A stretch of DNA of 64,000 nt from Anaerolineales bacterium (GTDB taxonomy: Bacteria; Chloroflexota; Anaerolineae; Anaerolineales; UBA11579). The notes beneath the pieces are model-generated. The model saw only the letters and a list, made by a program, of their open reading frames with translations, searched no databases and was not told the origin of the DNA. Where the stretch lies: NCBI GenBank assembly GCA_026129255.1, contig JAHCIJ010000003.1, positions 62,001 through 126,000 of the forward strand. The letters run 5' to 3'. Below are positions 51,941 to 62,151 of the stretch, piece by piece (position 1 is the stretch's first letter; each line of letters begins with the position of its first letter). Position numbers and translations under genes: made by a program.

Positions 51941-52975
51941 ATGCAGACCACGGACACAAAAACCAAACCCGCCTGGGTTGATGCCATCAAGCCTTACCAG
52001 ATCCCCGACCACAAGAAAAGCATTTGGCAGCTCGTCAACAGCCTCGTCCCTTATCTACTGATCTGGGTACTGATGTATTACAGCCTACGCGTCAATTACC
52101 TCATCACGCTGGCGCTGGCCTTCGTGAACGCGCTGTTTATGATGCGTTTGTTCATCATCCAGCATGACTGCGGTCACAATTCATTCTTCAAGTCCACCCG
52201 GCACAATGATCTCCTGGGCGGTGTACTGGGCATCATCTCGATGACGCCTTACCATCACTGGCGCCGCACCCACGCCAAGCATCACGCCACCTCTGGCGAT
52301 CTGGACTTCCGCGGCATTGGGGATATCTACACCATGACGGTAGAGGAATACGCCGTCTTGCCCTGGCACCGCAAGCTGACTTATCGCATTTACCGCAATC
52401 CGCTGGTCAAGTTTGTGATCGGTCCCACGCTGCTGTTCATCGTGCTGCATCGCTTCCTGCTCAGCAAGGACGCTGATCGCCGCGAGCGCCGCAGTGTGAT
52501 CTATACCAACATTGCCCTGGCCTCCATTCTCCTTGGCCTGGGGCTGTGGATCGGCTTCAAAGAAACCGTGCTGATCTGGCTGCCCATCATGGTGCTCGGC
52601 TCCTCGATCGGCGTGTTTCTCTTCTACGTTCAACACCAGTTCGAAGACACCTATTGGCGCTGGCACGAGGAGTGGGACTATACCGAAGCTGCCCTGCGCG
52701 GCGCCTCATTCTTCAAAATGAACAAGGTGGCCCAGTGGTTCAGCGGCAATATTGGCTTCCACCATGTCCACCACCTCTCGCCCAAGATCCCGAATTACAA
52801 CCTTGAGCGTGCGCATTACGAGAACGAGATCTTCCACCAGGTCGAGACGATCACCTTCTTCACCAGTTTCAAGACGATCTTCTTACACCTATGGGATGAA
52901 CAAACCCACAAGCTGATCAGTTGGGCCGAGTACCATCGCATGAAAAAGCAAAAGGCTTCGGGTGCGGCGGCCTGA
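51941..52975 (+). CDS. Fatty acid desaturase
   Basis: A 344-residue integral membrane diiron desaturase. The three histidine boxes are HDCGH (in IIQHDCGHNSFF), HHWRRTHAKHH and HHVHH (GFHHVHHLSP). About four to five membrane helices surround them. It inserts a double bond into acyl chains, probably to keep membranes fluid. The ATG at 51941 has AGGAG 11 nt upstream; an upstream in-frame ATG would place the 26-bp palindrome inside the coding region and is less likely. Confidence 0.94.
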   Translation: MQTTDTKTKPAWVDAIKPYQIPDHKKSIWQLVNSLVPYLLIWVLMYYSLRVNYLITLALAFVNALFMMRLFIIQHDCGHNSFFKSTRHNDLLGGVLGIISMTPYHHWRRTHAKHHATSGDLDFRGIGDIYTMTVEEYAVLPWHRKLTYRIYRNPLVKFVIGPTLLFIVLHRFLLSKDADRRERRSVIYTNIALASILLGLGLWIGFKETVLIWLPIMVLGSSIGVFLFYVQHQFEDTYWRWHEEWDYTEAALRGASFFKMNKVAQWFSGNIGFHHVHHLSPKIPNYNLERAHYENEIFHQVETITFFTSFKTIFLHLWDEQTHKLISWAEYHRMKKQKASGAAA

Positions 52976-52993
52976 CCAGGAGTACTTAAAAGC

Positions 52994-53025
52994 AAAAGGC
53001 CTCAGCCATGGCTGAGGCCTTTTTA
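52994..53025. terminator. Bidirectional terminator
   Basis: 30-bp perfect palindrome (half-site AAAAGGCCTCAGCCA) between convergent genes, then TTTTT. Confidence 0.88.
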
Positions 53026-53040
53026 TTGGACTTCAGGGAT

Positions 53041-53613
53041 TTAGGGTTTTTCGTTGAGCATCATCCACGCTGTGGGCAACAGCAATGCGGCTACCAGCGC
53101 CTTGATGGCATCGCCCAGCAGGAAGGGCATCATGCCCAGCGCGATGGAGCCACTAGGCCCGGCGAAGCCGCCCACCAACACGGCCAGCCAGCTGACACCG
53201 AACGCATAAATGACCAGGTTGCCTAGCGCCATGGCAGCCAGGGTTTTACCCAGGCTGCGGTCCCAGCCACGCTCTGCCAGCCAACCCACCAGCCAGGCGG
53301 CGAAGATAAAGCCCACCAAATAGCCACCTGTAGCGCCAGCCATGTAGGTCAACCCGCTCTGTGCGCCGGTGAAGAACGGCAGGCCAGCCGCACCCATGCC
53401 CAAATAGGCCAACACAGCCAGCGGGCCGCGGCGGGCGCCCAGCGCCATGCCCACCAAGAGCACAGCCAGGGTCTGGCCGGTGATCGGCACGGGCTGCAGG
53501 GGAATACGCACCTGCGCCAGGGCGGCAATGAACAGGGCGCCGAAGAGGATCAGCAGCCCGTCTGCCACAGCGGTGCGGCGCGGAAGAATTCGTTCAGCAA
53601 GTACTTGTTGCAT
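53041..53613 (-). CDS. bioY: Biotin transporter BioY (S component)
   Basis: A 190-residue protein with six membrane helices. ALAQVRIPLQPVPITGQTLAVLLVGMALG is the BioY hallmark, and GLPFFTGAQSGLTYMAGATGGYLVGFIFAAWLVGWLAERG follows. It binds biotin and imports it with or without an EcfAT energising module; no such genes are adjacent. GAGGTG is 8 nt before the ATG. Confidence 0.95.
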   Translation of the reverse strand: MQQVLAERILPRRTAVADGLLILFGALFIAALAQVRIPLQPVPITGQTLAVLLVGMALGARRGPLAVLAYLGMGAAGLPFFTGAQSGLTYMAGATGGYLVGFIFAAWLVGWLAERGWDRSLGKTLAAMALGNLVIYAFGVSWLAVLVGGFAGPSGSIALGMMPFLLGDAIKALVAALLLPTAWMMLNEKP

Positions 53614-53672
53614 CAGGCAGTCACCTCAAACAAAAGATAAGGACCCAGCACACTATGGGGTTTCTGTATACT

Positions 53673-54314
53673 TTAACCCTTCAGAAAGGCTAAGGTACGC
53701 TCCCAAGCCAATTTGGCCGCCTCGGCATTATACGCATCCGGCCGATTCTCTTCAAAGAACCAATGCCCTGTACCAGGGTAGATGTGCAACTCCAGGTTCG
53801 GGGCACTCATCTTGCGGGCAGCTTCGGTGTCCTCAAAGGGGTCGTTTTCTGCGAAATGCCCCAAAACCTGGGCCTTGCTCTTGTTCACATCCGCGCCAGC
53901 CATGCCATAGAACAGCACCACCTTGCCAAATGCATCCGGCAGAGCCTCGTCCAACACGAGCGCATACGCCGCGCCGAAGGAGAAGCCCAGCGAGGCCAAT
54001 TTGCTGGCCGTGTTAGCAGGGTGCTGCTGTAAGTAGCCCGTAGCCGCTTCAGCAACGGCTGTGACCGCTGCGAAGTCCGCCTCGGCGGCCTGCACCTGCC
54101 GCTCCGCTTCAGTGATATCGGCTGTCTGTGCGCCATTCATTAGATCGGGTGCAAAGACCACAAAACCCTCAGCGGCCAACTTGTCAGCAAGCTCTTTGAA
54201 CAGGTCGGTCAAGCCCCACCACGCGTGCAGCAAAAGCAGCCCGGGGCCTTTGCCACTCGCAGGCAGTGCCAAATATCCACTATGTTGCTTGCCGTTCGCT
54301 TCAAATGTTTCCAT
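53673..54314 (-). CDS. Dienelactone hydrolase family protein
   Basis: A 213-residue alpha/beta hydrolase. LLLLHAWWGLTDLFKELADKLAAEGFVVFAPDLMNG opens the fold, the nucleophile elbow is GFSFGAAYA, and FAENDPFE and GTGHWFFEE supply the acid and histidine. The nucleophile is Ser, where classical dienelactone hydrolases have Cys, so its substrate probably differs. The ATG at 54314 has GGAGG upstream. Next gene in this direction is bioY. Confidence 0.88.
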   Translation of the reverse strand: METFEANGKQHSGYLALPASGKGPGLLLLHAWWGLTDLFKELADKLAAEGFVVFAPDLMNGAQTADITEAERQVQAAEADFAAVTAVAEAATGYLQQHPANTASKLASLGFSFGAAYALVLDEALPDAFGKVVLFYGMAGADVNKSKAQVLGHFAENDPFEDTEAARKMSAPNLELHIYPGTGHWFFEENRPDAYNAEAAKLAWERTLAFLKG

Positions 54315-54398
54315 TGCATCCTCCAAAGTCGGTATGTCAACATAATAGCGGGTTTCGCAAAACTTCCCGGCAAAACAGACGCCTGTCAAGCAAGCAGC

Positions 54399-54424
54399 AA
54401 AACGCCCGGTTGCCCGGGCGTTTT
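54399..54424 (-). terminator. Terminator of the M29 aminopeptidase gene
   Basis: AAAACGCCCGG / CCGGGCGTTTT, 11-bp stem with a 4-nt loop, right after the minus-strand stop at 54432. Confidence 0.85.
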
Positions 54425-54431
54425 GTGTAGA

Positions 54432-55694
54432 TCAGCTTTTGTAAGCCCACTCACCTTTGCGCATGAGAGGCTCTTTTGCGCCGTCCTTGGTGATACCGTC
54501 GATGTCCATCTCGGCCGAGCCGATCATGAAATCTACGTGCACCAGACTGTGGTTGCCACCGGCAGCCTCAAAGTCCTCAGCGCTCATGTTTTCACCGCCT
54601 TTGAGTGTGAAGCGATAGGCCCGCCCGACAGCAATGTGGCTGGCGGCGTTCTCGTCGTACAACGTGTTGTAGAACAATCGCCCAGACTGTGCGATCGGCG
54701 AGCTGTGCGGCACCAGCGCGATCTCACCCACGCGGCCCGCGCCATCATCCACATCCAGCAGATCCTTCAGCGCCTGCTCGTTCTTGCCCGCCTTGACCTC
54801 TACTACCCGGCCATCTTTGAACACCATGCTGAAATCCTCGATCAGCCGCCCACCATAGCTCAGCGGCATGGAGGCCTTGAGCGTGCCCTCGGCACGATTT
54901 TTGTCACCCAATGTGAATATTTCTTCAGTCGGCAGGTTGGGCGTGAAGGTGACGCCGTCCATCGTGTCAGACTGGGCGCTGTTCCACAGATGCCCAGCCG
55001 GCAGGCCGACGGTAAAGTCAGTACCAGGCGCGCTGTAGTACAGCGCGTCGTACTGCTTGTCGTTTAAATATTTGGCCGCATCCTGCAGCTGAGCAATGTG
55101 CTCCTTCCAGGCGGCCACCGGATCCTCGCGGTCAATGCGGCACAGCGTGAAGATCTGCTCCCACATTGCACTCATCTGCTCGTCGGCCGGTAACTCAGGG
55201 AACACCTTGGCCGTCCAGTTGGGGTGCGGTACGCTCACCAGCAGCCAGCTGTAGGCATTCTTCATCAGCAGCTCCATCTGGGGCTGCATATGCTTTTCCA
55301 TCGTACGCTGCGCCAGGGTGACCAGCTCAGCGTCCTGCCCATTGAATAGATCCGGGTCCTCACCATAGATCGAAACAATCGCCGCGCCGGTGGCGGCGTA
55401 CTCATGTAGCGCACGTGTGCGCCAGGTGGGGAACTCCTCAAAACTGTCGCGCGCTGCATGGGCAAAGCGCACCAACTGGCTCTGGTCGTCATCCCAGAAC
55501 ACATCCACGAAGCGCGCTCCGGCTTTGTAGGCGCTCTCGACGATCTTGCGCACCAGCGGCGCGCTTTGCAGCGGCGCGCCACGGAACAAGTTCTTGCCGC
55601 TCACCACTACCTTTTGGCCAGGCTGCACATTCAGGCCGATGTGGACGATAAGATCCGCGTAATCAGACAGTTTTTGATCAAAGCTCTTGGTCAT
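54432..55694 (-). CDS. M29 family aminopeptidase
   Basis: A 420-residue metallo-aminopeptidase. YADLIVHIGLNVQPGQKVVVSGKN is the typical N-terminus; VGLPAGHLWNSAQSDTMDGVTFTPNLPTEEIFT and NHSLVHVDFMIGSAEMDIDGI carry the metal-binding Glu/His/Asp residues. It removes N-terminal residues from peptides. The ATG at 55694 is supported by AAGGAAA upstream and fits the known start of the family. Confidence 0.95.
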   Translation of the reverse strand: MTKSFDQKLSDYADLIVHIGLNVQPGQKVVVSGKNLFRGAPLQSAPLVRKIVESAYKAGARFVDVFWDDDQSQLVRFAHAARDSFEEFPTWRTRALHEYAATGAAIVSIYGEDPDLFNGQDAELVTLAQRTMEKHMQPQMELLMKNAYSWLLVSVPHPNWTAKVFPELPADEQMSAMWEQIFTLCRIDREDPVAAWKEHIAQLQDAAKYLNDKQYDALYYSAPGTDFTVGLPAGHLWNSAQSDTMDGVTFTPNLPTEEIFTLGDKNRAEGTLKASMPLSYGGRLIEDFSMVFKDGRVVEVKAGKNEQALKDLLDVDDGAGRVGEIALVPHSSPIAQSGRLFYNTLYDENAASHIAVGRAYRFTLKGGENMSAEDFEAAGGNHSLVHVDFMIGSAEMDIDGITKDGAKEPLMRKGEWAYKS

Positions 55695-55738
55695 TGTAGA
55701 TTTCCTTTGCTTCGAAAAGTATAAGCGAAGTGAAAGCG

Positions 55739-55883
55739 TCCACAGATGAACACAGATATACACCGTAAATGTTTTTATGCCGTAGATGAACGCAGATACA
55801 CGCAGATTTTGACTTTATCTGTGTTCATCTGCGTTTATCTGCGGTTGAATTTATCGCTTTCAGTATCTGTGTTCATCTGTGGA
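55739..55883. repeat. Inverted repeat cluster of 15-mers
   Basis: Two direct copies of AGATGAACRCAGATA (55744-55758, 55784-55798) and two inverted copies (55816-55830, 55864-55878). The outer pair forms a perfect 20-bp inverted repeat (55739-55758 with 55864-55883). It fills most of the gap between the divergent aminopeptidase and dus genes. Confidence 0.85.
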
Positions 55884-55897
55884 TAATTCCCATAGGC

Positions 55898-55903
55898 TAG
55901 AAT
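55898..55903 (+). promoter_or_regulatory. -10-like hexamer of a probable leaderless promoter
   Basis: TAGAAT followed by exactly 6 nt and the ATG at 55910. Confidence 0.45.
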
Positions 55904-55909
55904 AATTCC

Positions 55910-56875
55910 ATGTCCACGGAACCCAGCTTCCACATCGGCGCGCTGCCCATCTTCGGGCGCACGATCCTGTCTCCGATGGATGGCTTCTCTGACCAGCCGT
56001 TCCGCTCCCTGGCGCGGCGGCTGGGCTCCGCCATCAGCTATACCGAATTCGTCAATGCGCTAGATGTGCTCAACGGCCATCCGCACCTGGAGCGCCGCCT
56101 GACCTTCCTCGCCGCCGAGCGCCCGGTGGCCTTCCAGCTCTTCGATGATGACCCAGAACGCCTGCTGCAAGCAGCCCTCAAGCTGCGCGCCCATGAGCCC
56201 GACAGCATCGACATCAACATGGGCTGCTCCGTGCGCTGCGTCTCCGGCCGCGGCGCCGGCGCCGGGCTGCTGCGCGAGCCCGCCAAGATCGCCCAAATTT
56301 TCCATTCGCTTACCAGCGCGTTGGACTTGCCCATAACCGGCAAAATACGTATCGGCTGGGATGAAGACAGCCTCAATCACACTGAGATCGCAAAGATCAT
56401 CGAAGACAACGGAGGAGCGGCCATCGCCGTGCACGGGCGCACCAAGTCGCAGGCCTACCGCGGCCAGGCCAACTGGGATGCCATCGCCGAAGTGAAGGCT
56501 GCCGTCAAGATCCCGGTCATTGGCAATGGGGATGTGCGCCTGGTGGCCGACATCGGCCGCATGCGCGAGCACACTGGCTGCGATGCGGTGATGATCGGCC
56601 GCGGCGCCATCGGCAACCCGTGGATCTTTGCCGGCCAGGACCGCCACGAGGTCAGCGAGGCGCAAGTGCGCGAGATGGTATTGGCCCACCTGCAAGCCAT
56701 GCAATCCTTCTATGGCGCTGAGTTGGGGCTGGTGCTCTTCCGCAAGCATGCCGCCCGCTACATCAGCCCTTATGGGCTGAACGAAGCCGAGCGCGCCCTC
56801 TTGCTCACCAGCCAGACCGCCGAGGATTTTGCCCGCGTGCTGGATGAACTCGCCATGCACAGCACACTGGCATAA
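55910..56875 (+). CDS. dus: tRNA-dihydrouridine synthase
   Basis: A 321-residue TIM-barrel flavoenzyme that reduces uridine in tRNA D loops. SPMDGFSDQPFRSLARRLG is the first motif, and the catalytic cysteine is Cys106 in DINMGCSVRC, followed by GRGAGAGLLREP. HGRTKSQAYRGQANW and GNGDV...GCDAVMIGRGAIGNPWIF bind FMN. The motif reads GCS where GCP is usual. The start is fixed by the -10-like box 6 nt upstream. Confidence 0.94.
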   Translation: MSTEPSFHIGALPIFGRTILSPMDGFSDQPFRSLARRLGSAISYTEFVNALDVLNGHPHLERRLTFLAAERPVAFQLFDDDPERLLQAALKLRAHEPDSIDINMGCSVRCVSGRGAGAGLLREPAKIAQIFHSLTSALDLPITGKIRIGWDEDSLNHTEIAKIIEDNGGAAIAVHGRTKSQAYRGQANWDAIAEVKAAVKIPVIGNGDVRLVADIGRMREHTGCDAVMIGRGAIGNPWIFAGQDRHEVSEAQVREMVLAHLQAMQSFYGAELGLVLFRKHAARYISPYGLNEAERALLLTSQTAEDFARVLDELAMHSTLA

Positions 56876-56902
56876 CTTCAAAATCAAAGAGGAGAAAGTT
56901 AC

Positions 56903-57256
56903 ATGGATTTTCGCAAAGTATTTATTGGGCTCGGAAAGGGTGTTTTCTATTGGGGCTTCGTGCAGATCATTCTGATCGGCGCCGCCTATTTTGGCGCCAT
57001 CCCCAGCAGCCTGCATGCTTCCAGCGGCTACCTGATGACCCTCATGCTGGCGGCGATGCTGATACTGGCGCTCGTCGGCAAACTTGGCGGCCGCATCATT
57101 GGCCTCACCGTGCTGGCGCTGGTCATGCTAGGCGCCCAAGGCTACATCCGTGCCGACTCCATCCCGGCCATTGCCAAGGCTCTGCATCCCGTGTTCGGCA
57201 TCGGCGTCATGTTCTTGGGCCAGTCGCTGGCCAAGCGCGCCACACAGGGCAGCTAG
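56903..57256 (+). CDS. Small membrane protein, unknown function
   Basis: A 117-residue protein with four hydrophobic segments (GVFYWGFVQIILIGAAYFGA, LMTLMLAAMLILALVG, IIGLTVLALVMLGAQGY and PVFGIGVMFLGQSL). GAGGAG is 8-9 nt before the ATG. It follows dus by 27 nt and ends at a bidirectional terminator. No family recognised. Confidence 0.75.
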   Translation: MDFRKVFIGLGKGVFYWGFVQIILIGAAYFGAIPSSLHASSGYLMTLMLAAMLILALVGKLGGRIIGLTVLALVMLGAQGYIRADSIPAIAKALHPVFGIGVMFLGQSLAKRATQGS

Positions 57257-57266
57257 CTTACACAAG

Positions 57267-57303
57267 CAACAAAAAAGCCCGCCAATGGCGGGCTTTTTTG
57301 TTG
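57267..57303. terminator. Bidirectional terminator
   Basis: Perfect 17-bp stem CAACAAAAAAGCCCGCC / GGCGGGCTTTTTTGTTG with an AAT loop, between convergent genes. Confidence 0.9.
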
Positions 57304-57341
57304 AATAACTCTTTTTTTGTAAGTATTCTATTACTAGAGTA

Positions 57342-60170
57342 TTACCTGCGAACAGCCGTAGCAGCTGTCCTGCGCTCCAAACTACGGCGGATAAACCACT
57401 TGGTGATCTCAGCCGCCACAGCCGGAAGCAAGGCCAGCGGCAGCACGATCTCCCACTGCAGCCAGGTCAGTGAGGTAGTGTCAAACACACCCTGCAAGGG
57501 CGGAAAGAACACCACCACCAGCAGCAGCACGGTGGAGATGAGCAGGGCCACATTCATGTTCTTGTTGGAAAACAGGCCGCCATAGAACATTGAGTAGTGC
57601 TCAGAGCGGGCGGTGTACGCACGCGCCAGCTCACACAAGCCCAAGGTCATAAAAGCCATCGTAGTCGCGGTCAGGTTTTCACCACTGCTGACTGGGAAGA
57701 GCCGCAAACCCAGTATGTACGCGGTCAGCGTGGCTGCCGTCTTCACCACCGTCTGAATGGCGATACCAATACGCATCTCGCCATCAATGATAGGCTCATT
57801 CTTGCGGCGCGGCGGCAGCTTCATGATGTCCGGGTCACCCTTTTCAGTGCCCAGCGCCAGCGCCGGAGCGCCGTCGGTCAACAAGTTCAGCCACAGCAGT
57901 TGGATCGGCGCCAGGGGCGAAGGCAGACCCATCATGATCGCCGTGAAGATGATCATAATCTCAGCTGTGTTGCACGACAGCAAGAAGAACACAAACTTGC
58001 GGATGTTGCTGTAGATCACACGGCCCTGTTCCACTGCAGACACAATGCTGGAGTAGTTGTCGTCGGTCAGCACCATGTCGGCAGTTTCCTTGGCCACATC
58101 CGTGCCGGTGATACCCATGGCCACACCGATATCCGCCTGCTTGAGCGCCGGGGCATCATTAACACCGTCGCCCGTCATGGCCACAATATGGCCATTGGCA
58201 CGCAAGGCCCTTACGATACGCACCTTATGCTCTGGTGACACGCGAGCAAACACGCTGGTGCGCTCGATCTCTACTTGCAGCTGCTCATCGCTCATCTCGT
58301 TGAGCTCTGCGCCGGCGATCACCTGGTTGTTGTGCTCACCCACCAGGCCGATCTGCATGGCGATCGCACGCGCCGTCTGCGGATAGTCGCCCGTGATCAT
58401 TACAGTGCGGATCCCGGCGCTGCGCGCTTTGGCCAGCGCGTCTTTGACCTCCGGACGCGGCGGGTCGATCATGCCCAGCAAGCCCATGAACACCAGATCC
58501 TGCTCCACATGCTCAGGAGTGAGCTTGTCCGGCACATCCTTGCTGATGCGATACGCCACGGCGATCACGCGCAGCGCATCCTGTGCCATTTGATCGTTGG
58601 CCTCCAGGATACGCGCCCGCGCATTCTCGTTCAGCGGTGCTACCGCGTCATCAATGGTCTGGTATTGCTTGCACAGATCCAACACCACGTCAGGCGCACC
58701 TTTGACCGCCACCACGTGCCAGCCTTTGTGCTCATGGCCCTCATGGAAGGGCGAGAGGTCGGCAGACAGTGGGTCAGCCACCTGGTGAATGGTGGTCATA
58801 CGTTTGCGGTCAGAATCAAACGGAATTTCCTGCACGCGTGGGTAGCGGCGGCCCAGCTCGCCGTAGGCAGCGTCCGCTTTGGCAGCCGCCACCAACATGG
58901 CCGCCTCTGTGGGGTCACCCACCACGCGGTGGCCGCCCTCGCCGCTAGGCTCCAGCAAGGCGTCGTTGTTCAGCGCACCCAACCACAGTGCGCTGAACAC
59001 ACCGTGGTGCTTGCCCAAGTCGAAAGCTTTGCCATCCAGGGTGAACTCACCTTGCGGGTGGTACCCGGTACCGGATACCTCTACGCGGCGGCCGTCTACC
59101 CACACATCCGTCACAGTCATAGCGTTCTGGGTCAGCGTGCCGGTCTTGTCCGAGCCGATCACCGTAGCCGAACCCAGCGTCTCCACCGAGGACAGGCGGC
59201 GGATGAGTGCGTTGCGCTTGATCATCTCGCGCATACCCAGCGCCAAACTGATCGTCACCACTGCGGGCAAGCCTTCAGGCACGGCGGCGATCGCCAACGT
59301 CACAGCCACTTCAAACATGTGCAGGGGTTCCTGGCCGCGCAACAGACCCACCACGAACACCAGACCACAGATGATCAGGGCCGCCCAACCCAGCCAGCGG
59401 CCGAGTTCCTCGAGGCGGCGTTGCAACGGAGTGGGCTCGTGGTGCACAGACTGCAACATCTCGGCGATCAAACCCACCTGTGTGCGCATGCCGGTGCTCA
59501 CCACGATACCGCTGCCGCGGCCGTAAGACACCAGCGTACCCATGAAGGTGGTGTTGACGCGGTCACCCAGACCAATGTCGGCTTTTTCCAGGCGGCCAGC
59601 GCTCTTCTCCACTGGCACAGATTCGCCGGTTAGTGCCGCTTCTTCCACGCGCAGGTTGATCGCCTCTACCAAGCGTACATCCGCAGGAATATAGTTACCT
59701 GCCTCCAGGAAGACGACATCGCCCGGCACCACTTCATAAGATGGGACCGAGATACGGCTGCCATCGCGCAGCACTTGTGCCTCTGGCGAAGCCAGTTGGC
59801 GCAAGGCGGCCAAGGCTTGCTCGGCGCGGCGTTCTTGCACAATGCCAAAACCAGCATTGAGCACCACGATCGCCATGATCGCCGCGGCTTCGACCCATTC
59901 GCCTAGAATGGCCGAGATAATGACGGCTGCAAACAGCAGATAAACAACAAAGTTGTTGAGCTGCTCCCACAAGAGCGTGATGAACTTCTTGGGGGGCTCT
60001 TCTTCCAGCCGATTAGGGCCATATTTTTCCAAGCGAGCTTTGGCTTCAGCCGATGTAAGCCCACGCTCGCGTGAGGTGCCCAAGCGATCAGCCACTTCTG
60101 TGGGGGCGAGCTGATGCCAAGGTTCCTCAATTTGTTGCTGACGGTTAACAGGAACAGACGTAGGTGCCAC
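57342..60170 (-). CDS. P-type Ca2+-transporting ATPase (type IIA)
   Basis: A 942-residue cation pump with ten membrane helices. LTGESVPVEKS is the actuator TGES; IGSDKTGTLTQNAMTV carries the phosphorylated Asp; TGDGVNDAPALKQADIGVAMG is the hinge. AAVPEGLPAVVT is the ion-binding PEGLP of SERCA/PMR1-like pumps, and a cation-ATPase C-terminus follows. It exports Ca2+ (or Mn2+). The GTG at 60170 is chosen because AAAGGAGG stands 8-9 nt upstream; a GTG eight codons earlier would put that site inside the gene. The mRNA leader is structured. Confidence 0.93.
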   Translation of the reverse strand: MAPTSVPVNRQQQIEEPWHQLAPTEVADRLGTSRERGLTSAEAKARLEKYGPNRLEEEPPKKFITLLWEQLNNFVVYLLFAAVIISAILGEWVEAAAIMAIVVLNAGFGIVQERRAEQALAALRQLASPEAQVLRDGSRISVPSYEVVPGDVVFLEAGNYIPADVRLVEAINLRVEEAALTGESVPVEKSAGRLEKADIGLGDRVNTTFMGTLVSYGRGSGIVVSTGMRTQVGLIAEMLQSVHHEPTPLQRRLEELGRWLGWAALIICGLVFVVGLLRGQEPLHMFEVAVTLAIAAVPEGLPAVVTISLALGMREMIKRNALIRRLSSVETLGSATVIGSDKTGTLTQNAMTVTDVWVDGRRVEVSGTGYHPQGEFTLDGKAFDLGKHHGVFSALWLGALNNDALLEPSGEGGHRVVGDPTEAAMLVAAAKADAAYGELGRRYPRVQEIPFDSDRKRMTTIHQVADPLSADLSPFHEGHEHKGWHVVAVKGAPDVVLDLCKQYQTIDDAVAPLNENARARILEANDQMAQDALRVIAVAYRISKDVPDKLTPEHVEQDLVFMGLLGMIDPPRPEVKDALAKARSAGIRTVMITGDYPQTARAIAMQIGLVGEHNNQVIAGAELNEMSDEQLQVEIERTSVFARVSPEHKVRIVRALRANGHIVAMTGDGVNDAPALKQADIGVAMGITGTDVAKETADMVLTDDNYSSIVSAVEQGRVIYSNIRKFVFFLLSCNTAEIMIIFTAIMMGLPSPLAPIQLLWLNLLTDGAPALALGTEKGDPDIMKLPPRRKNEPIIDGEMRIGIAIQTVVKTAATLTAYILGLRLFPVSSGENLTATTMAFMTLGLCELARAYTARSEHYSMFYGGLFSNKNMNVALLISTVLLLVVVFFPPLQGVFDTTSLTWLQWEIVLPLALLPAVAAEITKWFIRRSLERRTAATAVRR

Positions 60171-60233
60171 TAGCGATTCCTCCTTTAGGAACACTTGCGG
60201 TAACTAAATAAACTTCGTAAGCAGGCTTTTGGT

Positions 60234-60288
60234 CCGGGCGTGCCCGGCGGGGAACTGCGACTTTCGTCGCTGCGGCAAAAAACGCCGC
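60234..60288 (-). promoter_or_regulatory. Structured 5' leader of the Ca2+-ATPase mRNA
   Basis: Three consecutive stem-loops in the about 130-nt leader: CCGGGC/GCCCGG (60234-60247), GCGAC/GTCGC (60257-60270) and GCGGC/GCCGC (60272-60288). A metal-responsive riboswitch is possible, but I cannot match a known class. Confidence 0.45.
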
Positions 60289-60309
60289 GCCAACTGCAAT
60301 TGAGTTTTT

Positions 60310-60337
60310 ATTATAGCGATTCTTGTTTTCGCTGCAA
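60310..60337 (-). promoter_or_regulatory. Ca2+-ATPase promoter
   Basis: Minus strand TTGCAG (60337-60332), 16-nt spacer, TATAAT (60315-60310). Confidence 0.75.
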
Positions 60338-60358
60338 AGTCCCCAGAGGCCCTAAGTG

Positions 60359-60364
60359 TATAAT
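60359..60364 (+). promoter_or_regulatory. icd -10 box
   Basis: TATAAT 36 nt before the icd ATG; the -35 region is not convincing. Confidence 0.5.
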
Positions 60365-60400
60365 CTCAAAAATCACTAACTTTCTAATTGGAGAGCATGC

Positions 60401-61699
<1,299 letters not shown>

Positions 61700-61702
61700 G
61701 AG

Positions 61703-61738
61703 AAAGAACGGGCGAAACTTCGCCCGTTCTTTTTTTAA
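61703..61738 (+). terminator. icd terminator
   Basis: 14-bp perfect stem AAAGAACGGGCGAA / TTCGCCCGTTCTTT with a 2-nt AC spacer, followed by T6. Confidence 0.9.
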
Positions 61739-61757
61739 ATAAACTGGTATCACTCAT

Positions 61758-61804
61758 CATTGCGAGGACGCGAGGCGGCGTAGCCGCTGAGCTACGAAGC
61801 AATC
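61758..61804. repeat. CATTGCGAGG/GAAGCAATC palindromic repeat, copy 1
   Basis: Ends CATTGCGAGG and GAAGCAATC can pair; an inner GGCGGC-GTA-GCCGC hairpin lies between. This is the most complete form of a repeat that recurs through 61.7-64 kb. Confidence 0.85.
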
Positions 61805-61876
61805 CCCAATCTCGCATCGCCCGCTCTCTCCGCCAATTGCCCACCTTACACCCCGCAATATTCGCCTGCTCTCCAG

Positions 61877-62077
61877 TGATTGCGAGGAGTGGCGAGGCGC
61901 AGCGGCCTTACACTCTCTCTCTAAAATAGGCACATGGCCGCAAGCCATCCGCCACGACGTGGCAATCTAGCCTTACACAGCACAGCTACAAGAACCACTG
62001 TCATTGCGAGGGCTGCCGCAGAATCACTGCCATTGCGAGGACGTGAGGCGGCGTAGCCGCTGAGCGACGAAGCAATC
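61877..62077. repeat. CATTGCGAGG repeats, copies 2-4
   Basis: Partial copy at 61877-61907, short copy at 62002-62025 and full copy at 62031-62077. They fill the gap 61740-62151 between icd and the first GNAT gene; no gene is seen there. Confidence 0.8.
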
Positions 62078-62108
62078 TCCAAGATAAAGCCTGAATAGGT
62101 CCCAAGGA

Positions 62109-62146
62109 ATCTTTGTGCTCTTTGTGCCTTTGTGGTTAAAGTTAAG
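62109..62146 (+). repeat. 38-bp upstream element of GNAT gene 1
   Basis: Begins ATCTTTGTGCTCTTTGTG and ends GGTTAAAGTTAAG. The same element with a single mismatch precedes GNAT gene 2 at 63081-63118. Confidence 0.85.
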
Positions 62147-62151
62147 CACTA

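Noticed and set aside
53614..53672. BirA operator upstream of bioY
   Set aside because: No TTGTAAACC/GGTTTACAA-type dyad is visible in the gap.
60171..60303. yybP-ykoY (Mn2+) riboswitch upstream of the P-type ATPase
   Set aside because: The gene type fits, but I could not find the conserved core sequence; left as an unclassified structured leader.
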